DNA of 64,000 nucleotides from contig JAIRPW010000038.1 of assembly GCA_031256795.1 (NCBI GenBank), positions 46,460 to 110,459 on the forward strand. The letters are read 5' to 3'. The position numbers and the translations under genes are program-made. The notes below the pieces were generated by a model, which was not told where the DNA came from, did not search any database, and saw only the letters and a list, made by a program, of their open reading frames with translations. Each line of letters begins with the position of its first letter. Within the stretch, counting starts at the first letter, position 1. This document shows positions 50,666-60,434 of the stretch, piece by piece. The stretch comes from Zoogloeaceae bacterium. Lineage in GTDB: Bacteria; Pseudomonadota; Gammaproteobacteria; Burkholderiales; Rhodocyclaceae.

Positions 50666-51619
50666 TCAGCCGGCCAACCTGGCAAGCCCCAACAAAAGCA
50701 ATAGCGACAACCATAGCGCAATCGCGCGCCACACCAAACCCACGGCGCTTTGCATGGATTCCACGCCTAAAACATGTTCTTTTCCGGCGCGTTCCGAAAC
50801 ATCGCCTTGTGGAGCAGGCACGGAAGGCGGGATTCCCAGCGCGCCGAATCCGGAGGAAAGAACAATTCTTGTCTGCGATGAAAACGCGCGGCGCGCTTCC
50901 TGACGCCAAGCGTCAACCGCGTCTTCAAAATTGCCGACAATGGCAAAAACAATCGCCGTCACCCGCGCGGGCAGCCAATCAAGCGCCCAGAAAACGCGGG
51001 CGGCAAAAACACCGAATTCGCCATGTCCTCGCCAATTCCAGGCAAGCAGCTGCGCCAGCCGATAAAGCGCCGCGCCCAAAGGCCCCGGCAGAACCGCAAA
51101 CCAAAAAATCACCGCGAACACATGCTGATGCGAAGCCACCAGCGCGGTTTCAATTGCCTGACGAACAATATCGCTTCGGGAAAACTCCGCGCCTTCCGCC
51201 GTCGGGGATGGTCTGGCGGACGACGCAGAGGCAGAAGGCGTTTCCTGATCCGTTTCCTTCTTCCAGGCGCTCAGTAAATCGCGCGCGCGCGCCGTATCCT
51301 CCAAAGAAAGCGCCAGCTGAATATCTGTATAAAAATGGCTAAACTGACGAAACCCCATCGTGAAATACAGCACGATTACGTTAACCGCCAGAGCCAGAAA
51401 GGGATACGGCGCAAGCAGAAAAACCACGAGGGAAACCAATAGCAAAACCGGCAAAAAAACAATCAGAACAGCCGCGCCCCCCTGACGCCCGCCCCCCGCG
51501 TTCAGACGGCGTTCCAGCCAAACGCTCGCGGCAGACGCAGGGCGCGCGATCCACCGCGCGTAAGGCAACGGGCAACGCTGCTCCAGAAGCAATGCGAGGA
51601 TCAGGGAAAAAAACGTCAT
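50666..51619 (-). CDS. CobD/CbiB-family (AmpE-like) inner membrane protein
   Basis: MTFFSLILALLLEQRCPLPYARW..., RQFSHFYTDIQLALSLEDTARARDLLSAW, FWALDWLPARVTAIVFAIVGNFEDAVDAWRQEA. Confidence 0.8.
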   Translation of the reverse strand: MTFFSLILALLLEQRCPLPYARWIARPASAASVWLERRLNAGGGRQGGAAVLIVFLPVLLLVSLVVFLLAPYPFLALAVNVIVLYFTMGFRQFSHFYTDIQLALSLEDTARARDLLSAWKKETDQETPSASASSARPSPTAEGAEFSRSDIVRQAIETALVASHQHVFAVIFWFAVLPGPLGAALYRLAQLLAWNWRGHGEFGVFAARVFWALDWLPARVTAIVFAIVGNFEDAVDAWRQEARRAFSSQTRIVLSSGFGALGIPPSVPAPQGDVSERAGKEHVLGVESMQSAVGLVWRAIALWLSLLLLLGLARLAG

Positions 51620-51788
51620 CCTGAAAACAAGGGCGCCAAAAGACCTCCGGCGCGCACAAAATAGGAAAGCATCATCATAACCGCTCACAGGCAAGATGTC
51701 AGGCGGCGCGGGCAAAAAACACGTTCTTTATTATGACAATCCCATGTAAAACTTGCGCCGCCCGCAGTCTTGCCGGACACTTCGCCCC

Positions 51789-52061
51789 ATGTCCATGCAT
51801 TCCTTTCATGCCCGTCAACGCAAGACTATATCTTCCACCGCGGCACGCCGAAATCAGGAACAAACTCCTGCCGCGCTCCTTGCGCCCAATCCCGCGCAAT
51901 GGCGCGCCGACGCCCTTCTCGTCCGGCAGGGTCTCGCCGCTTCCCGCGCCGAAGCGCGCGCCATGATCCTGGCGGGCAAGGTCTCTTTTGCGGGGGTTCC
52001 CATTCGCAAGGCGTCGCGTCTCTTGCCGCTGGATGCGCAGCTGCGTTGCGAATCTTCATAA
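51789..52061 (+). pseudogene. TlyA-family rRNA 2'-O-methyltransferase remnant, only the N-terminal S4 domain remains
   Basis: WRADALLVRQGLAASRAEARAMILAGKVSFAGVPIRKASRLLPLDAQLRCESS* matches the TlyA S4 domain; only about 60 bp then remain before metF, no methyltransferase domain. Confidence 0.6.
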
Positions 52062-52122
52062 AATGCCTGTTAGACTATGTCAATCTTGCGCCTGGAAGCG
52101 CGAATATTCCCCTGAATGAGCC

Positions 52123-52986
52123 ATGCGTCCCGCTGAAAACCCAGAGCTATCCATTGAATTTTTCCCGCCGCAAACACAGGAAGGCATGGAAAAGCTGCGC
52201 GTTGAACGCGCGCGCCTCGCAATAGTAAAGCCCGCGTATTTCTCCGTTACCTATGGCGCGGGCGGTTCTACGCGCGAACGCACTTTTTCCGCCGTGCGGG
52301 AAATCGCCGCGGAAGGATACGACGCCGCGCCGCACCTTTCCTGTATTGGCGCTTCCCGCGCGAGCATCCAGGAAACACTCCAGCTTTTTAAGGATATGGG
52401 AATTCGCCGAATCGTCGCGTTGCGCGGCGATTTGCCCTCGGGCATGGCCGTTGCCGGAGAATTCCGCTATGCCCATGAACTCGTTGCGTTCATCCGCGCG
52501 GAAACAGGCGACTTGTTTCATCTTTCCGTCGCCGCCTACCCTGAATGGCATCCCCAGTCTGCCAGTCCCGCCGCCGATCTCGAAAATTTTGCGCGCAAGG
52601 CGCGCGCAGGAGCAGACGCCGCGCTGACCCAGTATTTTTACAACGCGGACTCCTATTTTCATTTTGTGGAAGCCGCGGAACGCCTGGGCGTAAATATCCC
52701 TATCATTCCAGGCGTAATGCCTATTATGGGTTTTTCCCGGCTTGCGCGTTTTTCGGATATGTGCGGCGCGGAAATTCCCCGCTGGATGCGGCGGAAATTC
52801 GAGGCATTCGGAGACGACGCCCCTTCCGTCCGCGCTTTCGGTCTGGATATTGTCACCAGCCTTTGCGAGCGTTTGCTGGAGGGAGGGGCGCCAGGACTGC
52901 ATTTTTACAGCATGAATCAGTCGGCGCTGACCACAGAAATCTGCGCGCGTCTGCGGCTTTCCTTTCCGCCGTCGCGCGTGAATTAA
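52123..52986 (+). CDS. metF: 5,10-methylenetetrahydrofolate reductase
   Basis: LSIEFFPPQTQEGMEKL, FSVTYGAGGSTRERTF, IRRIVALRGDLP, ALTQYFYNADSYFHFVE, GVMPIMGFSRLARFSDMCGAEIPRWM. Confidence 0.96.
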   Translation: MRPAENPELSIEFFPPQTQEGMEKLRVERARLAIVKPAYFSVTYGAGGSTRERTFSAVREIAAEGYDAAPHLSCIGASRASIQETLQLFKDMGIRRIVALRGDLPSGMAVAGEFRYAHELVAFIRAETGDLFHLSVAAYPEWHPQSASPAADLENFARKARAGADAALTQYFYNADSYFHFVEAAERLGVNIPIIPGVMPIMGFSRLARFSDMCGAEIPRWMRRKFEAFGDDAPSVRAFGLDIVTSLCERLLEGGAPGLHFYSMNQSALTTEICARLRLSFPPSRVN

Positions 52987-53037
52987 GGGCGCTCCGCGCG
53001 TAAAATATTGGGTTTTTCTTTTTCTCTTTCGCACATC

Positions 53038-53574
53038 ATGGACAAACTGGAATCCGGGGTTGAAAAGATTATTTTTTGGAGCCGCTGGCTGCAAGCGCCG
53101 CTCTATCTGGGACTTATCGCCGCGCTGGGCGTATATGCCGTGCATTTTTTCGCCGAACTGTACCATTTGATTACGGGTCTGGGCATTCAGTCCGAAAACG
53201 ACGTGATGCTGATCGTCCTGGGGCTGATTGACGTCGTGATGATCGCCAATCTGCTGGTTATGGTCACGATCGGAGGGTACGAAACCTTCGTTTCCCGTCT
53301 GAATCTGGACAATCACCCCGACCAGCCGGAATGGCTCTCGCATGTCAATGCCGGCGTGCTGAAAATCAAGCTCTCCACCGCCATCATCAGCATTTCTTCC
53401 ATTCATCTCTTGAAAACTTTCATTAACGCCAGCAACCCGGAATACAACCTGGTGCGGGAAAGCTGGGTCGCGCAGGTAGCGATTCACCTGACCTTTATCG
53501 TTTCCGCGCTGGCCATGGCCTATACGGATAAACTGATGTATCAGGCTGCGCAAATGAGCAAGCACAGCCATTGA
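53038..53574 (+). CDS. UPF0114/YqhA-family membrane protein
   Basis: [57 protein letters not shown]. Confidence 0.93.
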   Translation: MDKLESGVEKIIFWSRWLQAPLYLGLIAALGVYAVHFFAELYHLITGLGIQSENDVMLIVLGLIDVVMIANLLVMVTIGGYETFVSRLNLDNHPDQPEWLSHVNAGVLKIKLSTAIISISSIHLLKTFINASNPEYNLVRESWVAQVAIHLTFIVSALAMAYTDKLMYQAAQMSKHSH

Positions 53575-53606
53575 TTTTCGCTTCATTGGTTTCACGGGAG
53601 GACGCC

Positions 53607-55142
53607 ATGACCGCTATCCGGCAAAATGACTTGATTGATTCTGTCGCGGATGCTTTTCAGTACATCAGCTATTACCATGCGCCGGATTTTATTGAGGCGA
53701 TGGCTGAGGCATACCGGCGGGAAGAGTCTCCCGCCGCAAAAGACGCCATCGCCCAGATTCTGACCAATTCCCGCCTGTGCGCGGAGGGGCGCCGCCCGAT
53801 TTGCCAAGACACGGGCATCGCCGTAGTGTTCCTGAAAATCGGTATGAATGTCCGTTGGCCGGACGCGACCATGAGTGTGCAGGAAATGATCAATGAAGGA
53901 GTGCGCCGCGCCTATTTGCTGCCGGAAAACCGTCTGCGCGCCTCCGTGCTTGCCGATCCCGCGGGCAAGCGGCAGAACAGCCGCGACAACACCCCTGCCG
54001 TGGTGCATTATGAAATTGTGCCCGGCGACGGTCTGGAAGTTATCTGCGCCGCTAAAGGGGGCGGATCAGAGAATAAATCCAAACTCGCGCTTCTGAATCC
54101 CTCAGACTCCATTGTGGACTGGGTTCTGAAAACCGTGCCGACGATGGGCGCGGGCTGGTGTCCGCCCGGAGTGCTGGGGATCGGCATTGGAGGCACTCCG
54201 GAAAAAGCCATGCTGCTTGCCAAAGAGGCGCTGATGTCCCCGGTAGATATTCATTTTCTGCGCGAAAAGGCCGCTTCTGGCGCGGCGCTCTCCCGTACTG
54301 AAGAGTTGCGGCTTGAACTCATGGAGAAAATCAACGCGCTTGGCATTGGCGCGCAGGGCCTGGGAGGGCTGACCACAGTTCTGGACGTAAAGATTCTGGA
54401 CTATCCCACTCACGCCGCCTCGCTGCCGGTAGCGATCATCCCGAATTGCGCCGCGACCCGCCATATACATTTTCACCTGGACGGGAGCGGTCCCGCCGTT
54501 CTGAAACCGCCCCGGCTTGAGGACTGGCCGGACGTCACCTGGACCGCGAACAGTGAAGACGCGCTGCGCGTTGATCTGAATACGCTCTCTACAGAGGCGG
54601 TCGCCGCCTGGAAACCGGGGCAGAAGCTGCTTTTAAACGGCAAGATGCTGACCGGACGGGACGCGGCGCATAAACGTGTCGCCGACATGATCAGCCGGGG
54701 CGAACCACTGCCGGTGAATTTTACGAATCGTGTCATTTATTATGTGGGGCCGGTGGATCCGGTGCGAGACGAGGCGGTAGGCCCCGCGGGGCCAACTACG
54801 GCTACAAGAATGGACAAATTCACCCGCGTCATGCTGGAAAAAGCCGGACTGATTGCCATGATTGGCAAATCCGAGCGCGGCTCCGCCGCCATTGAGGCCA
54901 TCCGGGAGAATCATTCCGCCTACCTTATGGCGGTAGGCGGAGCGGCATATCTGGTTTCCCGCGCCATCCGCTCCGCGCGGGTAGTCGCTTTTGCCGATTT
55001 GGGGATGGAAGCGATTTATGAATTCGAGGTTGAAGATATGCCCGTAACCGTTGCCGTAGATTCCAAGGGAATCAGCCTGCACGAAACCGGTCCTGCGGAA
55101 TGGCGGATCAAAATTGCGGCGGCTTCCCGAAAGGATTCCTGA
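53607..55142 (+). CDS. fumA: Class I (Fe-S) fumarate hydratase
   Basis: RRPICQDTGIAVVFLKIGMNVRW, GGGSENKSKLALLNPSDSIVDWVLKTVPTMGAGWCPPGVLGIGIGGTPEKAMLLAKEALM, YYVGPVDPVRDEAVGPAGPTTATRMD. Confidence 0.95.
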   Translation: MTAIRQNDLIDSVADAFQYISYYHAPDFIEAMAEAYRREESPAAKDAIAQILTNSRLCAEGRRPICQDTGIAVVFLKIGMNVRWPDATMSVQEMINEGVRRAYLLPENRLRASVLADPAGKRQNSRDNTPAVVHYEIVPGDGLEVICAAKGGGSENKSKLALLNPSDSIVDWVLKTVPTMGAGWCPPGVLGIGIGGTPEKAMLLAKEALMSPVDIHFLREKAASGAALSRTEELRLELMEKINALGIGAQGLGGLTTVLDVKILDYPTHAASLPVAIIPNCAATRHIHFHLDGSGPAVLKPPRLEDWPDVTWTANSEDALRVDLNTLSTEAVAAWKPGQKLLLNGKMLTGRDAAHKRVADMISRGEPLPVNFTNRVIYYVGPVDPVRDEAVGPAGPTTATRMDKFTRVMLEKAGLIAMIGKSERGSAAIEAIRENHSAYLMAVGGAAYLVSRAIRSARVVAFADLGMEAIYEFEVEDMPVTVAVDSKGISLHETGPAEWRIKIAAASRKDS

Positions 55143-55238
55143 AACCCGCAGAAAGCAAACACAGCGCGCGGCGCGCCTTTCCCCTGAAACGCCATACCGG
55201 AATCTCTGATTGCGGGGGCATAAACGCCAATCTCCCGT

Positions 55239-56012
55239 TCATTCCAGGCTAAACTCTACAGGCAGCAGGATTTTGAACGGCGTTTCCGGAAAAGGAACAG
55301 TCTGCGCCGCGCGCCGCAGGCTTTCCAGGGCGGCCTGATCCAGCAGGGCATGTCCCGATGACTCAATAATTTCTACCTTTGGCGCGCGCAGCGCCGAATG
55401 CCATAACAGCCGCAGCACGCATTTCCCCATAAGCCCGCGCGCGCGCGCCAACTTTGGATAAAACCGGTATTTTTGCGCCGCTTCGTACAAGGCAATTGTA
55501 TAAGCCGTCATATCCGCGCCATCCGTATTTCCCGCGCGCGTAGCCTGCCCCTCCTCCGCAAACGCGCCTTCCTGGTAGCGCCGCGCCAGTCGCGCTTCAT
55601 TTTGGGAACGCTCCGGAAAATCCGTTTTTTCAGGAGCGGAGTCAGAATCCCCCTCCATGTCCTCAAACCGCGCATTCTCCGCCGCCGCCGCAAAAACCCG
55701 CGCGGCAGACTCGCGCGCCAGAATCCGCGCGACGCGCGGAGGTTTCGCGGGAGAATCACGGAAGCGGCGCGGACGCGGTTTTTTTGCGTCAGACGCAGAA
55801 AGCGCGGCCTCTTCGCGCGGCGGCGCGACAGAAACGGCGTTCTGGCGCAGCGAACCGATAAGCCCCCGCGTCGCGGCAATCCCCGTATTTCCAGAATTTC
55901 CAGAGTGCGCCGCCCACGGTACGGGCACGGCAAAAAGCAAGCACGCATGAAGAAGCAGAGAACACAAACCGGCCAGTATGGCGCGTTTGCGGCAGATGAG
56001 CAGCGCGCGCAC
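55239..56012 (-). CDS. TonB-family energy transducer protein
   Basis: N-terminal TM (ILAGLCSLLLHACLLFAV) and TonB C-terminus YPKLARARGLMGKCVLRLLWHSALRAPKVEIIESSGHALLDQAALESLRRA. Confidence 0.82.
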   Translation of the reverse strand: MRALLICRKRAILAGLCSLLLHACLLFAVPVPWAAHSGNSGNTGIAATRGLIGSLRQNAVSVAPPREEAALSASDAKKPRPRRFRDSPAKPPRVARILARESAARVFAAAAENARFEDMEGDSDSAPEKTDFPERSQNEARLARRYQEGAFAEEGQATRAGNTDGADMTAYTIALYEAAQKYRFYPKLARARGLMGKCVLRLLWHSALRAPKVEIIESSGHALLDQAALESLRRAAQTVPFPETPFKILLPVEFSLE

Positions 56013-56015
56013 GAA

Positions 56016-57797
56016 TTAGAACCCTTTTGCTCCGGCGCGATTTTCCGTATTCCCGCGCATTTCCGAAGTCTTTTCAGAGGACGGAGAAAAAATCAGCGTT
56101 TCGCCCGAAAGCCGCGCCCGACTTTCCAGATTCCGCAATTCCATTCCTCCCAGACGAATCCAGTCCGCCGTCAAAACCCCCGTAACTTCCCCTAAAGCGG
56201 AAAAATTCACGCTCTCTTGAGACGACGGTTTTTGTTTTTCTGGCGCGCCCTCTTCCGTATCCCGCGAACGCCAATACGCATCCGCATCCAGACGATCAAG
56301 CCGCGCCTCAAATTGTGTCTGAAATCCCGCTTGCGGAAACGCGGCGCTTGCCGTTTTCCAAAGAATATCCAGGTGGCTTTCCCCCAGCGTCAGATGATGC
56401 TCTCCCGCACCCGCGCCCTGCCATGCAGCATTTTCATCCTGCCACAAAGAAAATTCCGCCGCCCCGCCCAGGCGTAGCGATACCTCGCGCCGCAGACCTT
56501 CCCTGGCCGCGTCTTCTGGCGTTCCCGCGAGCGTTCCCGTAAGAGCGGGGATTGCCAGCCGCACGCCCGGCTTTTCCGCAAGCGCTTCCAAATCCAGCGG
56601 TACGGCAAGCTCTCCCTGCCATTTCGCCCCTCCCTCGCGTCCCCGCAAGCGCGCTTTTCCCTCTCCGCGCCAACGTCCCTTTTGCGTTTCCTTGATCGCG
56701 GGCAAGGCGATTTCCAGCGCGTCTTCCTCGCCTCCTGAGCGCGGACGGGTCAGACGAAAATCCAGTCCGAGCAATTCTCCCTGGCGCGCGCCGTTTTCCG
56801 CCAATTGCCAGGAAAGCGATTCCAGAGCAAAAAAAGCATGGAAAGACGCGGGATTTTCCTGACGGGAAGACTTTCCGCCCGCGCCGCCTTCCGCGCGCAA
56901 ACCTTGCAGGGAAAACGAAACAGGTGCCCAGCCGAGCAACGCCTGCCGCAGACCTCCTTGCGCGTGGAACACCTCCGCCCTGGGCGCTGTTTTTCCCCGC
57001 GTCTCGGCAAGGGAAAAATTCAGCGCGTCCAGCCGCAATTTCCCCGCGCCGAACTCCAGCTGATAAATCCCTGTCAGGGTGAAATTCCAGGACGCCGCTT
57101 CCGCGCTGTCCGCAGAATTTTTTGCCTCGCGCAACGGCTGCGCGGTAATGTTTCCGCGCGCCTGAAGACGCCCTTTCGCTTTTTCTCCAATCGCGTCCGT
57201 GAGTAAAAATAACTCCCGCGCCTCCATTTCTTTGCCGAGCGCGGCGTCACGCCAGTGCAAAGCGCCAGAGAGCAGCGCGAATTCTCCCACCTCCAACTGT
57301 AGCGGCGCGTCTTCCGGGGTATCGTCCTCTCCCAAACGCAGAAGATCGTCAAAATTGCTTGACCCGTCCGCGTAGCGCTCCGCGAACAAAGCAACCTCAC
57401 GAATTTCCACGCGAGTAATGACGATTTTCCCGTACAGAAGAGGAAAGATTTCCAGCGCTCCGCGCGCCTGCCCGATTCGCAAAAAATCATCCGCGCTGTC
57501 TTTCTCTTGCCCCCCCGGAGGGGCGGAAAGACGCAATTGATTGATTTCCACCGCGAGGCGCGGCAGAATTTTCAGGCGCACCGCGCCGTCAATGGAAAGC
57601 GCGCGCCCGGTGCGCGCCGCGACTTCCGCCGCCAGACGCGCCTTAAACCGCTCGCCGTCAAACTCCACAAAAGATAAAACCGCGGCCGCGCCCAGCGTCA
57701 GCACAACCGCAAGCGCCGCCGCGACCGAAACCAAGCGTCCCGGGCGCGTCGTTTTACACTTAGACCAAGGGAAAAAAGGGAAAGTCACGCCGCTCAT
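56016..57797 (-). CDS. AsmA-family protein
   Basis: N-terminal TM then [41 protein letters not shown]...[30 protein letters not shown]. Confidence 0.88.
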   Translation of the reverse strand: MSGVTFPFFPWSKCKTTRPGRLVSVAAALAVVLTLGAAAVLSFVEFDGERFKARLAAEVAARTGRALSIDGAVRLKILPRLAVEINQLRLSAPPGGQEKDSADDFLRIGQARGALEIFPLLYGKIVITRVEIREVALFAERYADGSSNFDDLLRLGEDDTPEDAPLQLEVGEFALLSGALHWRDAALGKEMEARELFLLTDAIGEKAKGRLQARGNITAQPLREAKNSADSAEAASWNFTLTGIYQLEFGAGKLRLDALNFSLAETRGKTAPRAEVFHAQGGLRQALLGWAPVSFSLQGLRAEGGAGGKSSRQENPASFHAFFALESLSWQLAENGARQGELLGLDFRLTRPRSGGEEDALEIALPAIKETQKGRWRGEGKARLRGREGGAKWQGELAVPLDLEALAEKPGVRLAIPALTGTLAGTPEDAAREGLRREVSLRLGGAAEFSLWQDENAAWQGAGAGEHHLTLGESHLDILWKTASAAFPQAGFQTQFEARLDRLDADAYWRSRDTEEGAPEKQKPSSQESVNFSALGEVTGVLTADWIRLGGMELRNLESRARLSGETLIFSPSSEKTSEMRGNTENRAGAKGF

Positions 57798-57901
57798 CCG
57801 CCGCCATAAGCCAAGGCGCGCATTATCTCATGCTTTGCGCGCGCCAAAAGCGCGATAGAATAGCCATTTTTCCGTACCCGCCATTTTTCCCGGAGATTGT
57901 T

Positions 57902-58954
57902 ATGCCGATCGTTTCCATGCGCCAGCTTTTGGATCACGCCGCCGAAAACAGCTACGGTCTGCCCGCTTTCAATGTCAACAACATGGAGCAGGTTTGGGCC
58001 ATTATGGAAGCGGCGCGGGAAGTATGCGCGCCCGTCATCATGCAGGCGTCCGCCGGCGCCAGAAAATACGCGGGAGAGCCTTTTCTGCGCCATCAAATCT
58101 TAGCCGCGCTGGAAGCCTATCCAGAAATTCCCGTAGTGATGCACCAGGATCACGGCCAATCTCCCGCCGTCTGTATGGCCGCCATTCGCTCCGGATTTTC
58201 CTCGGTCATGATGGACGGTTCCCTTCTGGCGGACGGGAAAAGCGTTGCCAGTTATGACTATAACGTGGAAGTAACGCAGAAAGTCGTGGAGTTCGCGCAC
58301 GCAATCGGCGTTTCTGTGGAGGCGGAACTGGGCGTGCTGGGTTCTCTGGAAACTCTGCAAGCGGACAAGGAGGATGGCCACGGAGCGGAAGGCGAAATGC
58401 GCCGCGAAACCTTGCTCACCGACGTGGAGCAAGCCGCCGATTTTGTCCGCCAGACACGCTGCGACGCTTTGGCGATCGCCATCGGCACCAGCCACGGCGC
58501 CTATAAGTTCAGCAAAAAACCAACCGGCGACATTCTTGCCATAGACCGCATCGCTGAAATTCACACGCGGCTGCCCAATACGCATTTGGTGATGCACGGT
58601 TCCTCGTCCGTTCCCCAGGAACTGCTCGCGGAAATCCGCGCCTTCGGCGGCGATATGAAAGAGACCTACGGCGTACCTGTGGAAGAAATTGTGGAAGGCA
58701 TCCGCCACGGGGTGCGCAAAGTCAATATTGACACGGATATTCGCCTCGCCATGACCGGCGCGATCCGGCGTTTTCTGGCAGAACATCCCGACAAATTTGA
58801 TCCGCGCGATTATCTGAAGCCCGCGCGCGAAGCCGCCAAAAAAGTATGCCTTGCGCGATACCGCGCCTTTGGCTGCGAAGGGCGCGCGGCGAATATCCAG
58901 CCCATTCCGCTGGAGAAGATGGCGGAACGCTACGCTTCCGGCGCGTTGGGCTAA
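57902..58954 (+). CDS. fba: Class II fructose-bisphosphate aldolase
   Basis: [86 protein letters not shown]. Confidence 0.97.
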   Translation: MPIVSMRQLLDHAAENSYGLPAFNVNNMEQVWAIMEAAREVCAPVIMQASAGARKYAGEPFLRHQILAALEAYPEIPVVMHQDHGQSPAVCMAAIRSGFSSVMMDGSLLADGKSVASYDYNVEVTQKVVEFAHAIGVSVEAELGVLGSLETLQADKEDGHGAEGEMRRETLLTDVEQAADFVRQTRCDALAIAIGTSHGAYKFSKKPTGDILAIDRIAEIHTRLPNTHLVMHGSSSVPQELLAEIRAFGGDMKETYGVPVEEIVEGIRHGVRKVNIDTDIRLAMTGAIRRFLAEHPDKFDPRDYLKPAREAAKKVCLARYRAFGCEGRAANIQPIPLEKMAERYASGALG

Positions 58955-58993
58955 GCCCTGCCGTTTTTCTTTATTTTTCTGAGTTTCACCGCC

Positions 58994-59878
58994 ATGTCCG
59001 ATTCCATCCCGCCCGATTCCGCCGCCCTGAAGTCCGCCCCCGCCCCGCGCAACGCGCGTCTGGCAAGCATTCAGATGGTTTCTGGAACAGACGTCGCGCG
59101 CAATCTCGCGCTTGCGGCAAAACTGATTGCGGAAGCGGCGGACGCGGGCGCGGAGATCATCGGTCTGCCGGAATATTTTCCGCTTCTGGGCCAGCAGGAT
59201 TCTGACCTGATCCGCGCCGGAGAATCTTTTGGACGCGGCCCGATTCAGGATTGGCTCAAAGAAATCGCAAGCCGACATCGTGTCTGGCTTTTGGCGGGTT
59301 CCATTCCGGTTCTTCCTGAAGCCGACGATGGCAAATCCGGAAAGCGTATCTGCAATACGATGCTGGCGCTTGACCCTGACGGCGCGGTGCGCGCGCGCTA
59401 CGACAAAATCCATCTTTTTTCCTTCACGGGCGTCAGGGAGCGCTATGAGGAAGCGCGAGTCATTTACCCCGGAAAAGTAGCGCCTGTGACGCTGGAAACC
59501 CCGTTTGGCCGGATTGGGCTTTCTATTTGCTATGACTTGCGTTTTCCCGAACTCTTCCGCGCCATGAGCCGGGAAAAGCCCGTGGATCTCATTTTTCTCC
59601 CCGCCGCCTTTACGGTCACCACAGGCCGCGCGCATTGGGAAATTCTGACCTCCGCGCGCGCTATTGAGAATCAATGTTACCTTCTGGCCTCCTGTCAGGG
59701 CGGCACGCATGAAAATGGCCGCCGCACCCATGGGTACAGCCAAATCATTGATCCCTGGGGAGAAATTATCGCCCAGAAAAAAAGGGGAGAAGGCGTCATT
59801 CTGGCGGAGCTGGATCATGAGCGCATCCGGCAAATTCGCCAGACTCTCCCCGCGCTCACCCATCGTCGTCTCGCGTAA
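58994..59878 (+). CDS. Carbon-nitrogen hydrolase (Nit1/YbeM-like amidase)
   Basis: AEIIGLPEYFPLLG (Glu), YDKIHLFSF (Lys), GLSICYDLRFPELFRAM (Cys). Confidence 0.92.
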   Translation: MSDSIPPDSAALKSAPAPRNARLASIQMVSGTDVARNLALAAKLIAEAADAGAEIIGLPEYFPLLGQQDSDLIRAGESFGRGPIQDWLKEIASRHRVWLLAGSIPVLPEADDGKSGKRICNTMLALDPDGAVRARYDKIHLFSFTGVRERYEEARVIYPGKVAPVTLETPFGRIGLSICYDLRFPELFRAMSREKPVDLIFLPAAFTVTTGRAHWEILTSARAIENQCYLLASCQGGTHENGRRTHGYSQIIDPWGEIIAQKKRGEGVILAELDHERIRQIRQTLPALTHRRLA

Positions 59879-59900
59879 TTTTTGTGTCTGCCGCGCGGTC

Positions 59901-60434
59901 ATGCCGCCCGTTTCTTCCCCGCTGTCCCGCTGGAAAAGACCGGAATCTGTTTTGGTTGTAGTCTATCGGCGCGTTTTCGCGGAAGAGCCGGAGATTTTGC
60001 TTCTGGAACGCGCGGCGCATCCCGGTTATTGGCAATCCGTGACGGGATCGCTGGAGGCGGAGGAAACGCCGCTTGACGCGGCCTGCCGGGAAGTCCGGGA
60101 AGAGACGGGAATCCGGCTTCCGGCTGCGCGCTTTCATGACTGGCATGTAACGCGGGAATACGAGATTTTCCCGGAATGGCGTGACCGTTACGCCCCCGGC
60201 ATAACCCGTAATGTTGAACATGTTTTTTCGCTGGCGGTTTCCCGGAAAGCGCGGATTCGTCTCTCGGAGCCGGAACACCGCGATTTTTTGTGGCTGCCCG
60301 CGCGAGAAGCCGCCCGCCGGTGTTTTTCTCCCAGCAACCGCAAGGCCATTCTCGCGCTTGCCCGAACAGAAAAATCCGGAGGCGATCCGGCGTCCATGCA
60401 GACCGACCTCAAAGACAGCCGATTTTTTCCTTGA
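59901..60434 (+). CDS. nudB: Dihydroneopterin triphosphate diphosphatase (Nudix)
   Basis: GYWQSVTGSLEAEETPLDAACREVREETGI Nudix box, VTREYEIFPEWRDRYAPGITRNVEHVFSL. Confidence 0.92.
   Translation: MPPVSSPLSRWKRPESVLVVVYRRVFAEEPEILLLERAAHPGYWQSVTGSLEAEETPLDAACREVREETGIRLPAARFHDWHVTREYEIFPEWRDRYAPGITRNVEHVFSLAVSRKARIRLSEPEHRDFLWLPAREAARRCFSPSNRKAILALARTEKSGGDPASMQTDLKDSRFFP

Noticed and set aside
52147-53595. 482-aa minus-strand ORF opposite metF and UPF0114
   Set aside because: Shadow of two confident genes; no recognisable motif.
58100-59902. 600-aa minus-strand ORF opposite fba and the nitrilase-family gene
   Set aside because: Spans two well-recognised plus-strand genes; low-complexity shadow translation.
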